Of a stretch of 64,000 bases of DNA, positions 45,901-57,643 are shown in pieces. The notes under the pieces were generated by a model. That model did not search any database. It was not told where the DNA came from and saw only the letters and a list, made by a program, of their open reading frames with translations. Origin of the DNA: Turritopsis dohrnii. Lineage: Eukaryota; Cnidaria; Hydrozoa; Anthoathecata; Oceaniidae. Each line of letters begins with the position of its first letter. The first letter of the stretch is position 1. The translations under genes were made by a program, and so were the position numbers. Location of the stretch: NCBI GenBank assembly GCA_027922465.2, contig BQMF02000424.1, forward strand, positions 62,001 to 126,000. Reading direction: 5' to 3'.

Positions 45901-47791
45901 AAGAAGTTTAACCGAATTTGTCGCAAAAATGCTAATATGGTTGATTTCAAAAATCAAATTTGTATTGTCTTTTATACCTAAAAACATGATTTGAAATTTC
46001 TCTGGATTTGCAACCATTGAACTCGAAGAGAACCACTGTAACATAATAGAAGTGTCATGTTTTAATTTTTCGGTTACAAAGTCTAGAGACTTACCAGAGG
46101 TGTACAGACTATTGTCATCTGCGAAATTACAAATCAGTGTTTTCTCTAAGAAATCAAATAAATCGTTGATAAAAATGTTAAAAGGAAGGGGACACATTAG
46201 AGCCTTTAGGAACCCCAAGTACTAGTTCCAGTCAAGTACTAAAGACATCTTCAATTTTCACTCGATGTTTACGTCCCTGAAGATAACTATAAACAAAATT
46301 AAGGCTGTTAAAACTAAAACCATATGCTTCAAATTTTGCAATGAGCAAGTCATGTGGAATACAATCATAGGCTTTTGACAAATCCATTAGCAAAGTACCT
46401 ACTATCTCCCCTTTATCCAGATATTTTTGCCAGTTTTGCAAAAGACTTAGAAGTGCATGTTAAGTACTGTGACCCTTTCTGAAGCCGCACAATAAAGCTG
46501 AAAATTTATCCTGGAAAAAGGTATTTATTTGAGAAAACATAACTTTCTCAAACAATTTTGAAACGGTAGGTAATAAGCTAATAGACCTATAATTCGACTT
46601 AAGAGTGGTTTCAGCCTTTTTATGGATAGAGATGATGTCTGCCAGCTTTAGATCAGATGGAAATTCGCATTTAAGAATTGCATGATTTAAACATCGAGTA
46701 ATTACTGGAGTGCAAATAGTAACACTTGACTGAAGCAGCCACACATGGATGTTGTCACTTGTTTTTTTACTTCTATCAAGTTTCATGATCATATTTGGAA
46801 CCTCTTCTTGAGAAACAGTTTAAAACTCGAATAACTGTTGTACTGACGTTTTAACTTTAATTTTGAGAATACTTGGGTAATTCTCATACTTAGCTATAGC
46901 AGTTTGAATTTGACACAATGGGGGTTTGGTGGAATAAAGTTCCATTTTTTGAGGTTCAAATTATGAGTTATGGTATTGTAAAAAGAGTTAAACATCGTAG
47001 CAATATTCTTTTCATTAGAAATTATTTTGTCATGTTCGGTCATTCCTACAAGAGGAATGATTATCAAATAAAGGCTTACAAGCTTTCCAAAACTGTTTAG
47101 GGCCGTTTAGGGAGTCTCTATCCAAACTTTCAAAAAATTTCCTCCTAGTTTCCCTATTCAGGTTGACAACATAATTCCTTTGTCTTTTATAGGCTTGCCA
47201 GTCTTCAACTTTCCCTGTATTATTTGCAATCTTTTTCAGACGATATCTTGTCATGATTGCTTTTCGTAGGGTTTTGTTAAAATGTGGATTTCGTTACTTC
47301 GTATAACCTTAGTTTTGACTGGAGCAAGCCTATTCAAGACAGTTATAAAGACGTTCTCAAGCTCGGCATATTTAATGATGTTATTGCTCAAAAATTTCAT
47401 TATCAAAATTTCTATAAGTTACTTCCTTAGGTGGTAATTTTACAAAATTGGTTCTGAGAATTTTGTATACTAACGAGTGATGGTCTTTGAATGCTGTTTC
47501 AATAGTGTTGGTGTTTTGAAAGCAAAATTTCTGATTTGATAGAATCAAATCAATGCAAGTACCCTTGGTACATTTCCAACAAGATGTCAGCAAATGTGCT
47601 GGAATCAAACATGTTGATTAGATTTTCTTTTTGTTTTAGTATCAGATGAAGTAGAATGCAGATCCCTGGTAAGCACAATGATTAAAACCTTACTTTCTTC
47701 ATCAAAATCTGAAGGCTTCGAAATAAATGGGAACCGATCTGAGGGAGAATTCATGCTGTTAATTCTAAGTTTGAAATTATTACATTGTTGA
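42981..47791 (+). CDS. Three-exon gene, possible HEPN-like protein
   Basis: The exons are 42981-44447, 44734-44800 and 47640-47791. Junctions AAG/GTGAG, CTACAG/AAA, AGT/GTAAGT and TTTTAG/TAT match in phase; a TGA ends exon 3; the product is about 562 residues. The N-terminal half is helical with two LRN-x(4)-H-like motifs (LRNAVCTH at 128-135, LRNVNAHH at 167-174), the pattern of HEPN RNase-related domains such as that of DZIP3. Between them is a dense cysteine cluster (C133-C154). Residues 200-280 are a charged coiled coil; 310-460 form an alternating alpha/beta region. No catalytic assignment is possible. The first ATG after in-frame stops was used, but an upstream exon is possible. Intron 2 (2.8 kb) contains an antisense LINE. 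The exon structure is well supported; the HEPN label is tentative. Confidence 0.6.
45165..47630 (-). pseudogene. CR1-like LINE inserted antisense in an intron
   Basis: Minus-strand blocks from 5' to 3': the end of the endonuclease and linker (CIDLILSNQKF, DHHSLVYKI at 47560-47400), LKKIANNTGK and AYKRQRNYVVNLN (47250-47100), RT blocks KSNYRSISLLPTVSKLFEKV, LLCGFRKGHST, LLMDLSKAYDCIPHDLLI, CNFADDNSLYTSG with catalytic DD, ANPEKFQIMFLG, LLGITIDHKL, and the C-terminal domain FKFRASILWNTIPKHLKS to a stop at 45289. An AAAT-type tail lies at 45165-45212. At least four frame breaks and a 5' truncation in the endonuclease show it is dead. Confidence 0.85.
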
Positions 47792-49027
47792 TACTCATTA
47801 TTTTTCCTGACAAGAAGGTTTTATCATGGTCACGTTAGTGACAAAGTATTTTGGAATAAAAAACATTCTTTAATAAATATAAAACAACGTGTATGTTTAC
47901 AATGAAAATACATTATGAAGAAAAATGCGCAGTGTCAATTAAAGGAAAGTGTGCAGATTAGTCAGCGGCATTTGCTAGACATGTCTTAGAATGATTGTTT
48001 TTCAAATGATCACCTAAACAAATGAAAACGGAAAAACGTTTCGTATTTCATGTTCCATTTTTTATTTTTAGTGTCAAAAAATATTGTGGTTTTTTGACAT
48101 GTTAATGGTACAGTTACATATGTGCACAAACAAAGGTTGTTAAAACATGCTAAACCAGAATCCTTGCATGGCTGGGCTATAACAGAGCTTACAAACTTCA
48201 TCTACTTCATTATTTGAATCTAATCCCATTCAAATTAGCTAGTCCCATTCAAATTAACAATGCTGGACTAAACTATGCCATACTGTAAAAGCTGAACTAC
48301 GTATAGCTGTTAATAAAAGATCATTCAGTTTCTTTAAACGGATTAATTGTATTGCAAGAAGTGTGATTGGTTTGAAGTTCATGTCAGGGATAGACCACAA
48401 AATAACTGGCTGGGAACTCATTCATCATCTTGAAAATGCTGTGAATTGCATTATGATGCATGTATGAATTGTTCCAACTTTTGCAGTTGCGAAATGTTAT
48501 GTTTGCTGAAGTTGTGATGACAGGAAAGCCTGTGAAGTTAATGTTAAAATTTTCAGTGAATGGCTGAATGGCACGAAAAAGTTTTTTTAATAATTCCTTG
48601 ATAATTCGTTTTGATCATCTTTTCGAGGAACAACCCTATCCAACATCCCCAGTCGACCGCGTCGTTTTTCGGAAAGAATTTCGAAAAGCGACTTTATACC
48701 TGCCATTTTTCCTGAATTGTTTAAATTTCATTGAAGATCATCATTTATAGATATTCTTGCATCTCTTAAAATTAAATCCTCATTAAAACATCGTTACAGT
48801 ATATGTTAATTGATCTTTGAGAAAATTTATGATCTGAAACCATGATATTTTCCTCAATAACTTTCGAAAGTATTATCATTTTGCTTCAAATGTTATATTT
48901 TGAGAAAGAGCTTGAAAAGAGCTTTCATATGGTATGTAAATCGCAAAATTTGACAAATAATTTTCGAAAAAAACAAATTGAAAGTTTCTGGATAAAACAT
49001 TCTGAGACACACTACATACACTACATT
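47792..49027. other. AT-rich stretch, no gene seen
   Basis: It should start with the 3' untranslated region of the gene ending at 47791. Nothing else was recognised. Confidence 0.35.
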
Positions 49028-49628
49028 ACATACAATAAAAGCCATAGTTAAAATAATCACAGTAATTAACAGGGCTTTTTTTAAAAAAGAAAGTGATACA
49101 TTTATATATAGCAGCAGTGGAAATTATAGCAACAGTGAGGCTTTAAGTTAAATAAAACAAGATAAGAATTGCACATTGAAGTCGTTAGAATGAAACACAT
49201 ATAATAAACATTAATAACCCCTGTAGAAAATTTTTACCGAGTTTAACTTCGAAAAGGATGTGTCATAAAATGTGTTTCATAATGTTGCAAAATCTTTTAT
49301 GCCGTTACGTGACATCTGAGACTCTCAATTAAAGTAATTGCTTACGTAAAATTTTTTCAAACGTGCGTAACATTGGTTTTGTTAAAGTGAAAGCGATAAA
49401 AAATTGTTACATAACTGTTTTTTTTTTGGGAAATTGATCTTATTGTTTAACATCTTAATTGATTGTTAAGAAATTGTTACAAATTTTTATTAATTCTATC
49501 TTTACGCTGAGACCCCCAAATTTATATTTAAAAACATAAACATACCTGATGATTTTCTTATAGAACGAAATGCTTCGTTTACAGATAAAATGTTTTTATA
49601 AAAAAGTTTGTTTTTCTTATATATAATA

Positions 49629-50082
49629 CAGTGTGTTTCATAATGTTGGAAATGGAACATTTAAAGCTGTTTTTTTAAACGAATATACCGAATTTCAAAG
49701 TAATCTTTACATCAATGGAAAGCCATTTTCAAACTCTTTCGGCTAGTATATTTTTGTGAAAAATGAAAAAGTGGTTTTCGAAAAAATAAGGAAAATGTCT
49801 TGGAAAAATGTAATATAATTTTTAATGGTCGATTAACACGTAGTTTAATTACATCGTGCTTATTGCTTCAAAGCACTGAATCCATTCAAATTTTTTATTA
49901 ATTTTATCTTTGCGCTGAGACCCACAACTTGATATTTAAAAACATAAAAGTTAAACGTTTTTCGTGAACACACAGCTTAAATTTGTTTATTGTTTTCCAA
50001 ATTGCTGTTATTGTTTCAAAAAATCTTTTCTTTTCATTCACAAGCTTTAAAATTTCCGTTTCCAACATTATGGAACAAACTG
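49629..50082. mobile_element. 454 bp mariner-like MITE
   Basis: CAGTGTGTTTCATAATGTTG at the left is mirrored by CAACATTATGGAACAAACTG at the right; TA flanks both ends. No gene. Confidence 0.8.
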
Positions 50083-50084
50083 TA

Positions 50085-50403
50085 CAGTGTGTTTCAAAAC
50101 TTTGGCATCAAAATTTTTTATTAATTTTTATAAATTTTCATATCGATGGAATTTGTTGGTGTTTCCCGTGATGTAACTTTTATAGGAAATGGAAAAGTAG
50201 AAGAAGAGAAAATCGAAAAATAAATATGGAAAAACTCATTAAGGTGTTAACGATCAATTAAAACAGAAATTAACAACTGTATCTTTATTGTTTAAAGGTG
50301 CAAAATCTTTTATGCCGTTATGTGACATCTGAGACTCTCAGTTAAAGTAATTGCTCACGTAAAAATTTGAAAATTTTTGATGCCGAAGTTTTGAAACACA
50401 CTG
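50085..50403. mobile_element. 319 bp mariner-like MITE
   Basis: CAGTGTGTTTCAAAACTTTG at the left is mirrored by CGAAGTTTTGAAACACACTG at the right, with TA on both sides. It shares its left TA with the previous MITE, so the two stand back to back. Confidence 0.8.
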
Positions 50404-50784
50404 TACATCACTTTCTTTTTAAAAAAATCAGCAAATTACTCTGATTACTTAACTATGGCTTTTATTGTATATCTTATTGACCACTCATTCTTTTGTCACC
50501 TCACCAATACGCAATTTTAACAAATCACACATTCTTTTTAATTACTAATTTTCTCCGGTTATATGCTTTCATTTTTCTTACACTCTAGATAGTTCGTTGT
50601 TTTTAACCTTTTTGTACACCATATAAAAGATAGGGTTTGTAAAACTAGACACACTTGACAAAGATTTTTAACAAATCGATATATTGTGGAAATTCTGTGT
50701 GTTTTTTTTTGTTCTATATATGTATTATATAGATTTGTATCTTTTATATTTTTATTTATCCAATTACCTCGAAGTACCTTCTAG

Positions 50785-51965
50785 GGTGCTTAAACGCCTT
50801 TGCCGATTTGGAATCTCGCTATGCTAGGGACAGTTCGGAATGGAAACTTTGTTCAGTAACCTTTGCAGAGTCCTTGGCCACCCTCAAATAGATCTGTTTG
50901 TAAGGAGCATGTATCAGACGCCAAAATGTTATGCTTGGAAACCTGACCCTCAAGGGGTCCGACCGAAAGTCAAGGGGTCGATGCAATGCAGCAGAGTTCT
51001 CATCAGTCAACTCTTCTGTATGCATTCCCACCATATTGTCTTCTATAGACAGTGATACGGAAAACTCAAATGGAAGAAGTACACCTAATGATATTGACAA
51101 CACCAACCTGACACAGTCAAACTTGGTACCCAGAGCTTCTTATGTTAATGGTGGGAAAGCCAACTTTAATTCCACACCACAAAAATATTTTAGTAAACCC
51201 ATTAACTTATTGTCATCCACTTGTGGATTCAATCGCTAAACCTGGTTGCTAATAGAAAAAGATTGGCTGAGGAAGTTGCGCCATTTCAATGCATTGTGAA
51301 TTACATCTGGTTTCATGTTCGAATCAGGATACTTATACAATACAATATTTAGTCGTCGATTTGCTATTTCAGCTTTTCATGTAGGATTTAGTGGTAGAAG
51401 AGTGGATGATCACCCAAAAACTAATTCTTTGATTGCAGCACCATAACCTCGTTTTAATAAAGTTTGGGATATACAAGTCCTATTTGATTATTCAGGGAAA
51501 ATATCAAATGAAATTCTTTCGGAGAAACTGCTTTCGCTGAAAGCACTATGCTCATACCTCTTTCTGCATCTTGCAGATCTGCAGATATACAACTTTTACA
51601 TATGAAAAATCTGGACGTTTTGGAACATAAGCTTAGGTTACTCATTGTAGACTTACTAAATCTTGAAGACAAGGACAAAAACCTCCTTCTACAACATTTC
51701 ATAAATTTGCTGAGGATGAAGTTTTGGGTGTTGTCAAAACCATCAAAAATTACATTAAAATATCTTCTCCTTGACGATGTGCAGCTAATCCAAACCAATT
51801 ATATTTGAGTTATATTAAACCACATAAACCGTTTCAAGTGACACTATAGATAGATGGCTAAAAGAACCAATGAAAGCTGCAGGTATAAATATGGATTGGT
51901 TACTGCCCATTCCACCCAAGCCGCTTGTTTTTCAAAAGCAGTGATTTAAGAAGTCGATGTCCAAA
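50785..51965 (+). pseudogene. DIRS-type retroelement remnant (RNase H end and tyrosine recombinase)
   Basis: At 50800-50850 it reads DLESRYARDSSEWKLCS; the next frame gives LGHPQIDLFVRSMYQTPK and YAWKPDP, the C-terminal RT/RNase H motif of DIRS-like elements. From 51335 a tyrosine recombinase follows: FSRRFAISAFHVGFSGRRVD, DHPKTNSLIAAP, NKVWDIQVLFDY, LLSLKALC. A new frame gives SASCRSADIQLLHMKNLDV with the first catalytic arginine region. Then come DTIDRWLKEPMKAAGI and VTAHSTQAACFSKAVI, the H-x-x-R box region in which the arginine is replaced by glutamine. There are several frameshifts and stops. Domain order and motifs were seen; DIRS membership follows from family knowledge. Confidence 0.75.
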
Positions 51966-54089
51966 AAGTTTTACGTTGAGAAAATTGGTCGCAAAAATCC
52001 TCTACATGGCAAAAGAATTGTCATAGGAAAGTCGTAACTAATGAAGATAGGAAAAACTTCCAGGAAAAATTTTATTAAAAAACGCTTTGAACAGAGGATG
52101 TACCGAGTTTGGGCTCCTGTTTTACGGAGCGGAATGCAAAAGATTGGGTTGTAAGGTAGCAGTATTAAATCGACAGAGATTTTATGAAAGCGACCAAACT
52201 GCAATTTAGATTTTATGAACAGAATTGACGGAAGATCTAATACGCCCCACCCACGCCAAACACTGTCATATATTTTAGATTTGTCCGGATTCAAAAGATG
52301 AACGGAGCATTTGTTAGTTATATCTGATATGATGACCATTTATTTTTTATCTTCCCTAATTTCGACCTTTATTTAGACCGCATGTTTTGTCTTGATTTTA
52401 ATAGAAGATTAAGCTAAAGATTTGAGGATTAATTTGTTTCTCGTTACATTAATGTTTCCTTGCCTGCACGCACTCGATTGGGTTGCAAGGTAGCAGTATT
52501 AGACCTTCCTTTGATTTTGTCTTCTTTACTTGATCTTGTCTCGTTTATTACTCTAGTAGTTATAAAGCCCCATCCTAAGACATTTTCGGTAGTTCCAATC
52601 ATGGAATTCTTGATTCTGAAAGTTTTGAGGCTATTCCTTTGTCTATACAATGAGTACTTCCTATTGTGTTTGTGAGCTTGAACATTTGAGATTAACTGTC
52701 AGAGGTGCATAGTAAAAGCACTACTTGTATATTGTATAGCAATAAAATGCGAACAAGAAGAACTAAAGCCAACTTTTTAGCAAATCTTGCCTACACAGAA
52801 AAAACGAATACAAACTGCTAATTGAATGAATTATGCAAATTTAAGTCCTGGAATGATGTGTTTCATAAAACATTCATAACATTTTATTGAGGTATTGGAA
52901 TTGTGGTTGACCTAAGTCCAAACTGTTGATTATAATTCTACATAACTATGCGAGTATTGTCGGTGTGTTTTACTTTATAGTTAACCTCTTCAGTGGTTGA
53001 AGAAGCAAATGAAAAGGCAAATTTACAGAAGAAATTACTTGATGATGCAAATACCCCTTCCTCAGATAAAGGTAGCCGTGGCATTGGAAAGGTATAGATC
53101 AATATAAATAGTGATTTACTTAAGTATGGATTATGAGCCATTTGGATCTGTTTTATCAGAATATTCAGGCCAGACAAGAAAATGATAATGATGCTACGAC
53201 TTCTTATAGTATACCCTTGGATAGTTGAGAATCATTTTTTGATTCTTTTATTGTTTATTAATTGATACTCACCGTTTAGCTAGTTTTACTTATAATCTTC
53301 ATAATGCCATATTTTATAAACTTTCTAGGAGAGAAATGAGCTAAGTTCAACCTTGTTGTCATCATACCCAGTTTCATAAATAATCGGGTACGATTAATGC
53401 TTTACAAGAAGGCAATTACACTAAAATGTTTAACGCTCACTGATGATTATGCTTGCGTAATCTTTATGGTGTTTTGCAATAAAAAGGCTGTTAGCATTAT
53501 GGTTGTTTGGGTCTTACTTCAATTGTGGATTTTGAAGACTTTCAGACAACCATGTTATTTAAATGCTGATGAGTATTTCACAGGAGGACTTTTCTAACTC
53601 ATCAAGGCGACTTTAAAATGTTTAATTTTAAAAACTACATAGGTGCATTTGATGAAACAGTCCCGTAAAACAGGTTCTACTCATTTAAATTATAAGGGTC
53701 ACGATAGGTCCAAAGTGCGAGTATTTACAAGGTGGTACCAATGTAAGAAACTGAGATAGTAGTATTTGGGACCAGAATGAACTTAACAGAATTATAGAAA
53801 AACGAGCATTCAATCTACTGGCTTCTCAGCGATTACCTGGACAAAGAACCAAAGTGCCTTTTTAATTACTGGTGATAATACATTGTCTCAGAAAACATTT
53901 CTTATGAAACCATATCCACAAAAGGATATTACATAACATGAAAGTATTTTAATTATGTTCTGTCTAGGAAGAGAAGAATATATTAAAAGGGATTTGTAAT
54001 CATGGCCAACATGTTTTCAGTTCAATAATAGTGAACATCCTTCAACTTATTCTCTGAGTTTGGTCATAAGTGATGCTCAGAAAATTTTA
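51966..54089. other. Mostly unrecognised stretch with one exon-like piece
   Basis: 52994-53091 is bounded by CTCTTCAG and AAG/GTATAG and reads VVEEANEKANLQKKLLDDAN and PSSDKGSRGIGK, a coiled-coil-like orphan exon candidate of unknown protein. GATTGGGTTG..AAGGTAGCAGTATTA occurs at 52143 and again at 52478, marking a repeated segment. No other gene was identified. Confidence 0.3.
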
Positions 54090-54955
54090 TCTCAATTTTT
54101 TCATTTAATAATGTAGATGTTTATGTTAGAGACACTCTTCCTATTGCCCGCGTTCCTGGATTAGAATCTTTCACTCATTCCTACTTGTGGTGTCGAATTG
54201 TTCCATGTGTTGTAATGCTTATACCTTTAATAATCTATGCGTTCTATCCAGAATTGCTCTGACTATCCTCCAGAATGGCTAGATTCACATTGATTCTGCT
54301 GGTGTGGAAGCTTTTCTCCAACTCAAAAACCTTCCCTAGTCGTTTTCGTGACATTGATTTCCACTCTCCTTCTTTATTTGATCTTTGTTTGGATTTAGTC
54401 TCTAGTAGTTGTAAAACCTCTCTTGAGCCTTTTTTCGGTATTTCTGATCATGTTGTGGTATACGTCTCCTAACAGTAAAAGGCCAATCAAACCACTGACA
54501 ATCACTCTTTACGAACTTCCTGCAACTATTCACTTGCTGCCTGGGATGATTTTCGGGACCTTTTGCGTGTTGCTACCTGGCTTAATGTCTTTTCTCTTCC
54601 GGTCAAGCGTTGTGCTGAAGCTGTCACTTAGTGGATTCAGGCTTGCATCTATTGGTTAGTGGCTGATTGGATCTAGATTGGTTAGGCCACAGTTTTTTTC
54701 TTTGTTTTCTTCCACTTGTGCAGCAGCCTTCACTCATCGTAACCACTATTTTCAACTTTTTGGCGAGATATTTCGGATAAAAGCAAGAGGCTCCTTTCTG
54801 TTGTTTGTAGCTGTTGTAGAAATGCTCGGCACACTGCTAAGAACAGCTATCGGGAATGCACTAAATCAAGATTTCCACTCAGATACTTGTTTTTCGAAAC
54901 TTTTAGAAGATCTTCAGCAGCAACTCAAACAAGGGGAAATCTACTAATCCTCCTT
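54090..54955 (+). pseudogene. LINE endonuclease and linker fragment
   Basis: Successive frames give VYVRDTLPIARVPGLESFTH (54118 on), HIDSAGVEAFLQLKNLPS, FPSRFRDIDFHSPSLFDLCL, FFGISDHVVV, AAWDDFRDLLRVATWLNVFS, LPVKRCAEAVT and TCAAAFTHRNHYFQLF, ending near 54945. These are the C-terminal endonuclease motifs (DSAGVEA, SLFDLCL, SDHVVV) and the linker before the RT of a Jockey-group LINE. RT is absent and frames break many times. Confidence 0.7.
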
Positions 54956-55119
54956 TCTTTGATGGCTTGAATGTAATCACACCTGCATGGAGGCCAATGT
55001 AACATTTCTTTTAAAAGAGGGTGAATTGCAAATTAATTTCCATTTTATAAATCGATAGACAAATCGGAATTATTACAAAATTGATGACTTTTCTGGTCCG
55101 CCGCGTGGCCTATGGAAGT

Positions 55120-55264
55120 CAGACACGTATTTCCTCTAATAAACGCCGTTCTCTGATAAACGTCGCCCTCTATTAAACGCTGCACTAACAGCAGAACATT
55201 TGTAATGAACGCTGCACTCTAATAAACGCCGCATCTTGAAAAGCGGCGTTTATTGGAAAACAGG
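55120..55264. mobile_element. Short pogo-like MITE with AATAAACGCCG words
   Basis: TATTTCCTCTAATAAACGCC at the left and GGCGTTTATTGGAAAACAG at the right; AATAAACGCCG or AACGCTGCAC words repeat between them. It is structurally like 34980-35432 but with a different word. The exact ends are uncertain. Confidence 0.55.
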
Positions 55265-55462
55265 CTAAACAAAAATTAGTTTAATAGTTTAATAGTTTTA
55301 TTTATTTTCTATCAACAAATTCCTTTAGGTTTTTATGAGTCAATGATGTGTAATTAATTGCTATAAGAGTTTTCATCTCATCGAAGAGAACGGCGACACT
55401 GATATTGCTCCTCTTTGACATTTTTGTGAACAAATCTTTTTATTGTTATTATTGTTGTTATT

Positions 55463-57641
55463 ATATATTTCCCCATAGGGCGAAATATATGTTAAAACCG
55501 GCATTTTCCTTCTCCTCCTTCTTTTCGTTCACTTTTATAGCCGCAGTTCAGAATTGAACTCTGGCCTAGCTAAGGTAGATAAGATTAGAGGCTAGTCTTC
55601 AGTAAAGTGGTACGCCATCTTTTCAGTCAGGTCAGGGTCAGTGCAGATGGGATTTTGAAGATATTTTCTAGATTGAATGATTCAATAGATGAAACGTTAA
55701 ATGATGGAAATAAATCGTTTTATTTCTTAAAAAGTTGTAAAAACTTTTGAATGAACGTGCAAAAAACAAACAAAAAAACAACATTGGTAGACTATGTTTT
55801 GTTTTTATGTTGTTGATAACAATGAATGTGTTATATGATGATGATATTGGTAATTAAATGCTTGGAACACAACAAACCATTGGAGCTTTGATTTCAGTGC
55901 AAAGGTGAAAATTCATTCTCAATAACCAGGCTGAAGATTTATTTAGTATGATCCTGATGTATATAATGTATATATAGCTCAACTGAACTGGAAAGCACAA
56001 TATGATGTACAGCATAAAGAAGGAATCCCTTTTCACGTGGAGATCAACCACCAGTTCAACCAGTTACGTTAATTCAAAAACAGCAAGTAAATATGTGATG
56101 TCGTATATACAATATAAAGTTCAGAAAACCATTTACGTATAATATTTTAATACACAGAGGATTGAGACACATAATCACTTGAAAGAATCTGGTGGAGCGT
56201 ACTTGGATAGTTGTTTAATCCAACAACAGAAACATAATTTACTATGAATGAACTCTATGGTCATGTATACTGTTTTGATGCTGTATATCATATTTTATTT
56301 TGCAAAATTTAATATATAATACTGTCAATTTTCCTTACGAACAAGGAATCAAAACACAATCCAACATGATGACAGTCTGTAAAATTAAATGAAGCCCAAA
56401 CAGGAACTTCTGCTTTCAGCTATGTAGTGGTTGGGTTATGGATGTGTATTTTTACTACCAAAATCTGTTGTTTTTTCCATTTGGGATTTACGAAGGTCAT
56501 TTTTATCACATAATAAACAATGAGTGAGAACATATTTTTTTTGAACAGAGATGTTTATTTTGTTGAATTTGGTTATATAAATTGTCATTTTAAGCCCATC
56601 TCTTATTTGAAAATAACTCTTCTGTCTTAATTTGAAATACTACGCATAATATTTGTAGAGATTTTTATTCTTATGATAGTTATCTTAAATAGCCAGTATG
56701 CATACCACTTTTGTTTTAGACAGTGATGAATTTTGTTGAATGTTACGGTCTAAATCGTGGCCATATTCTTCGTGAGGCCATGCGCTTTTTAACGATTATT
56801 ATATAGTAGCATGTGCACGTTTTTTTTATCGTCGCATTGTTCTACTACATGGGTACACTTTCCATTCCAATTCAGTGATTAAATTTTTCGTCACGGGGTT
56901 TGCACATGGGAAAGGCGAATATCACATCCTTTTCAAAGTGGAACTCGGTAACAATATTTTACCCTGGTTACTATCTTATATATAATAGCGAGTGTGTGTC
57001 ACACTTATTTTAGACAGTGGTAAATTTTGTTGAATTTTACGGTTAAAATCCTCTTAATTGTGGTCATATTCTTCATTAGGCCATGTGCTTTTTTTAGGAT
57101 TATTATATAGTAGCACGTGGCGTGACCTCAGTTTTTATCGTCGCAGGTTACTACTTGTTTATAATGTCTACCCCAAAGTATTATACTGTAGCTATTTAAC
57201 AATTTAGCTATTTAACAATTTTCTTTTCATCTTTTGTACAGTAAACCACACCTGTATACAAATTTGATTTATGTTATAAGATAGTTTTATTGGAGTTACA
57301 AAAAGGAAGTGTTCTGTTGAATTATTATAGTTGAAATATTAGTCGCAAAGTGTCCATTATAGTAACTTCTCAATTTTAAGCTCTTTAGCGAAAATTGAGA
57401 CAAACCTTATCATTTGACCATGGACATCTTCATTTCATAATAAGTCCAAAATAAGTTTTTTGGGGGTATTAAATTCAATTCCACCCTGCTTAGTACTTAT
57501 TTGAGTACCAGGTTGATGGTAGTTATACTGTAATTATTTAATCATACATTTCTTTCTCATGGTTATCAATATGTACACACAATAATTGGCAAAAATTTCG
57601 CAATTTTGGGGAAATATATAGTCGCATTTTTGCGAATCTTG
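55463..57641. mobile_element. ATATATTTCCCC-ended repeat, copy 2
   Basis: Starts ATATATTTCCCC (55463) and ends GCGAATCTTG (57641), flanked by TT on both sides. It aligns by eye with 10148-10317 and 31623-33248: GGCTAGTCT, GTACGCCAT, AATGATGGAAATAAATC, AAGCCCATCTCTT, ATTTGACCATG and GGGGAAATATATAG. It lacks the 21.3 kb insertion and so shows the empty site. It contains an extra 400 bp of the satellite-like unit (56740-57145). No coding region. Confidence 0.8.
56740..57145. repeat. Two partial units of the 530 bp tandem repeat
   Basis: Shares with 38487-42500 the words TCGTGGCCATA/TTGTGGTCATA, GGTTTGCACA, AACTCGGTAA, TTTTACCCTGGTTACTA and GCGTGACCTCAG. The two units are in tandem. Their presence inside a transposable element links the satellite to mobile DNA. 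Confidence 0.65.
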
Positions 57642-57643
57642 TT

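Larger units (their letters stand above)
49028..50474. repeat. Inverted-repeat element holding two MITEs
   Basis: Left arm ACAATAAAAGCCATAGTTAA through AAAAAAGAAAGTGAT (49031-49107) is mirrored at 50406-50474 (ATCACTTTCTTTTT to TTAACTATGGCTTTTATTGT). Inside are two complete MITEs (49629-50082 and 50085-50403). A further segment, AATCTTTTATGCCGTTA with GTGACATCTGAGACTCTCA (49290-49350), recurs as a direct repeat at 50308-50360 inside the second MITE. So an older copy of that MITE family probably lies near 49262 as well. Confidence 0.6.

Noticed and set aside
51971..52339. 122-residue minus-strand open frame
   Set aside because: Reads like protein in places but matches nothing I know and overlaps a segment partly repeated at 52478; not enough support for a gene call.
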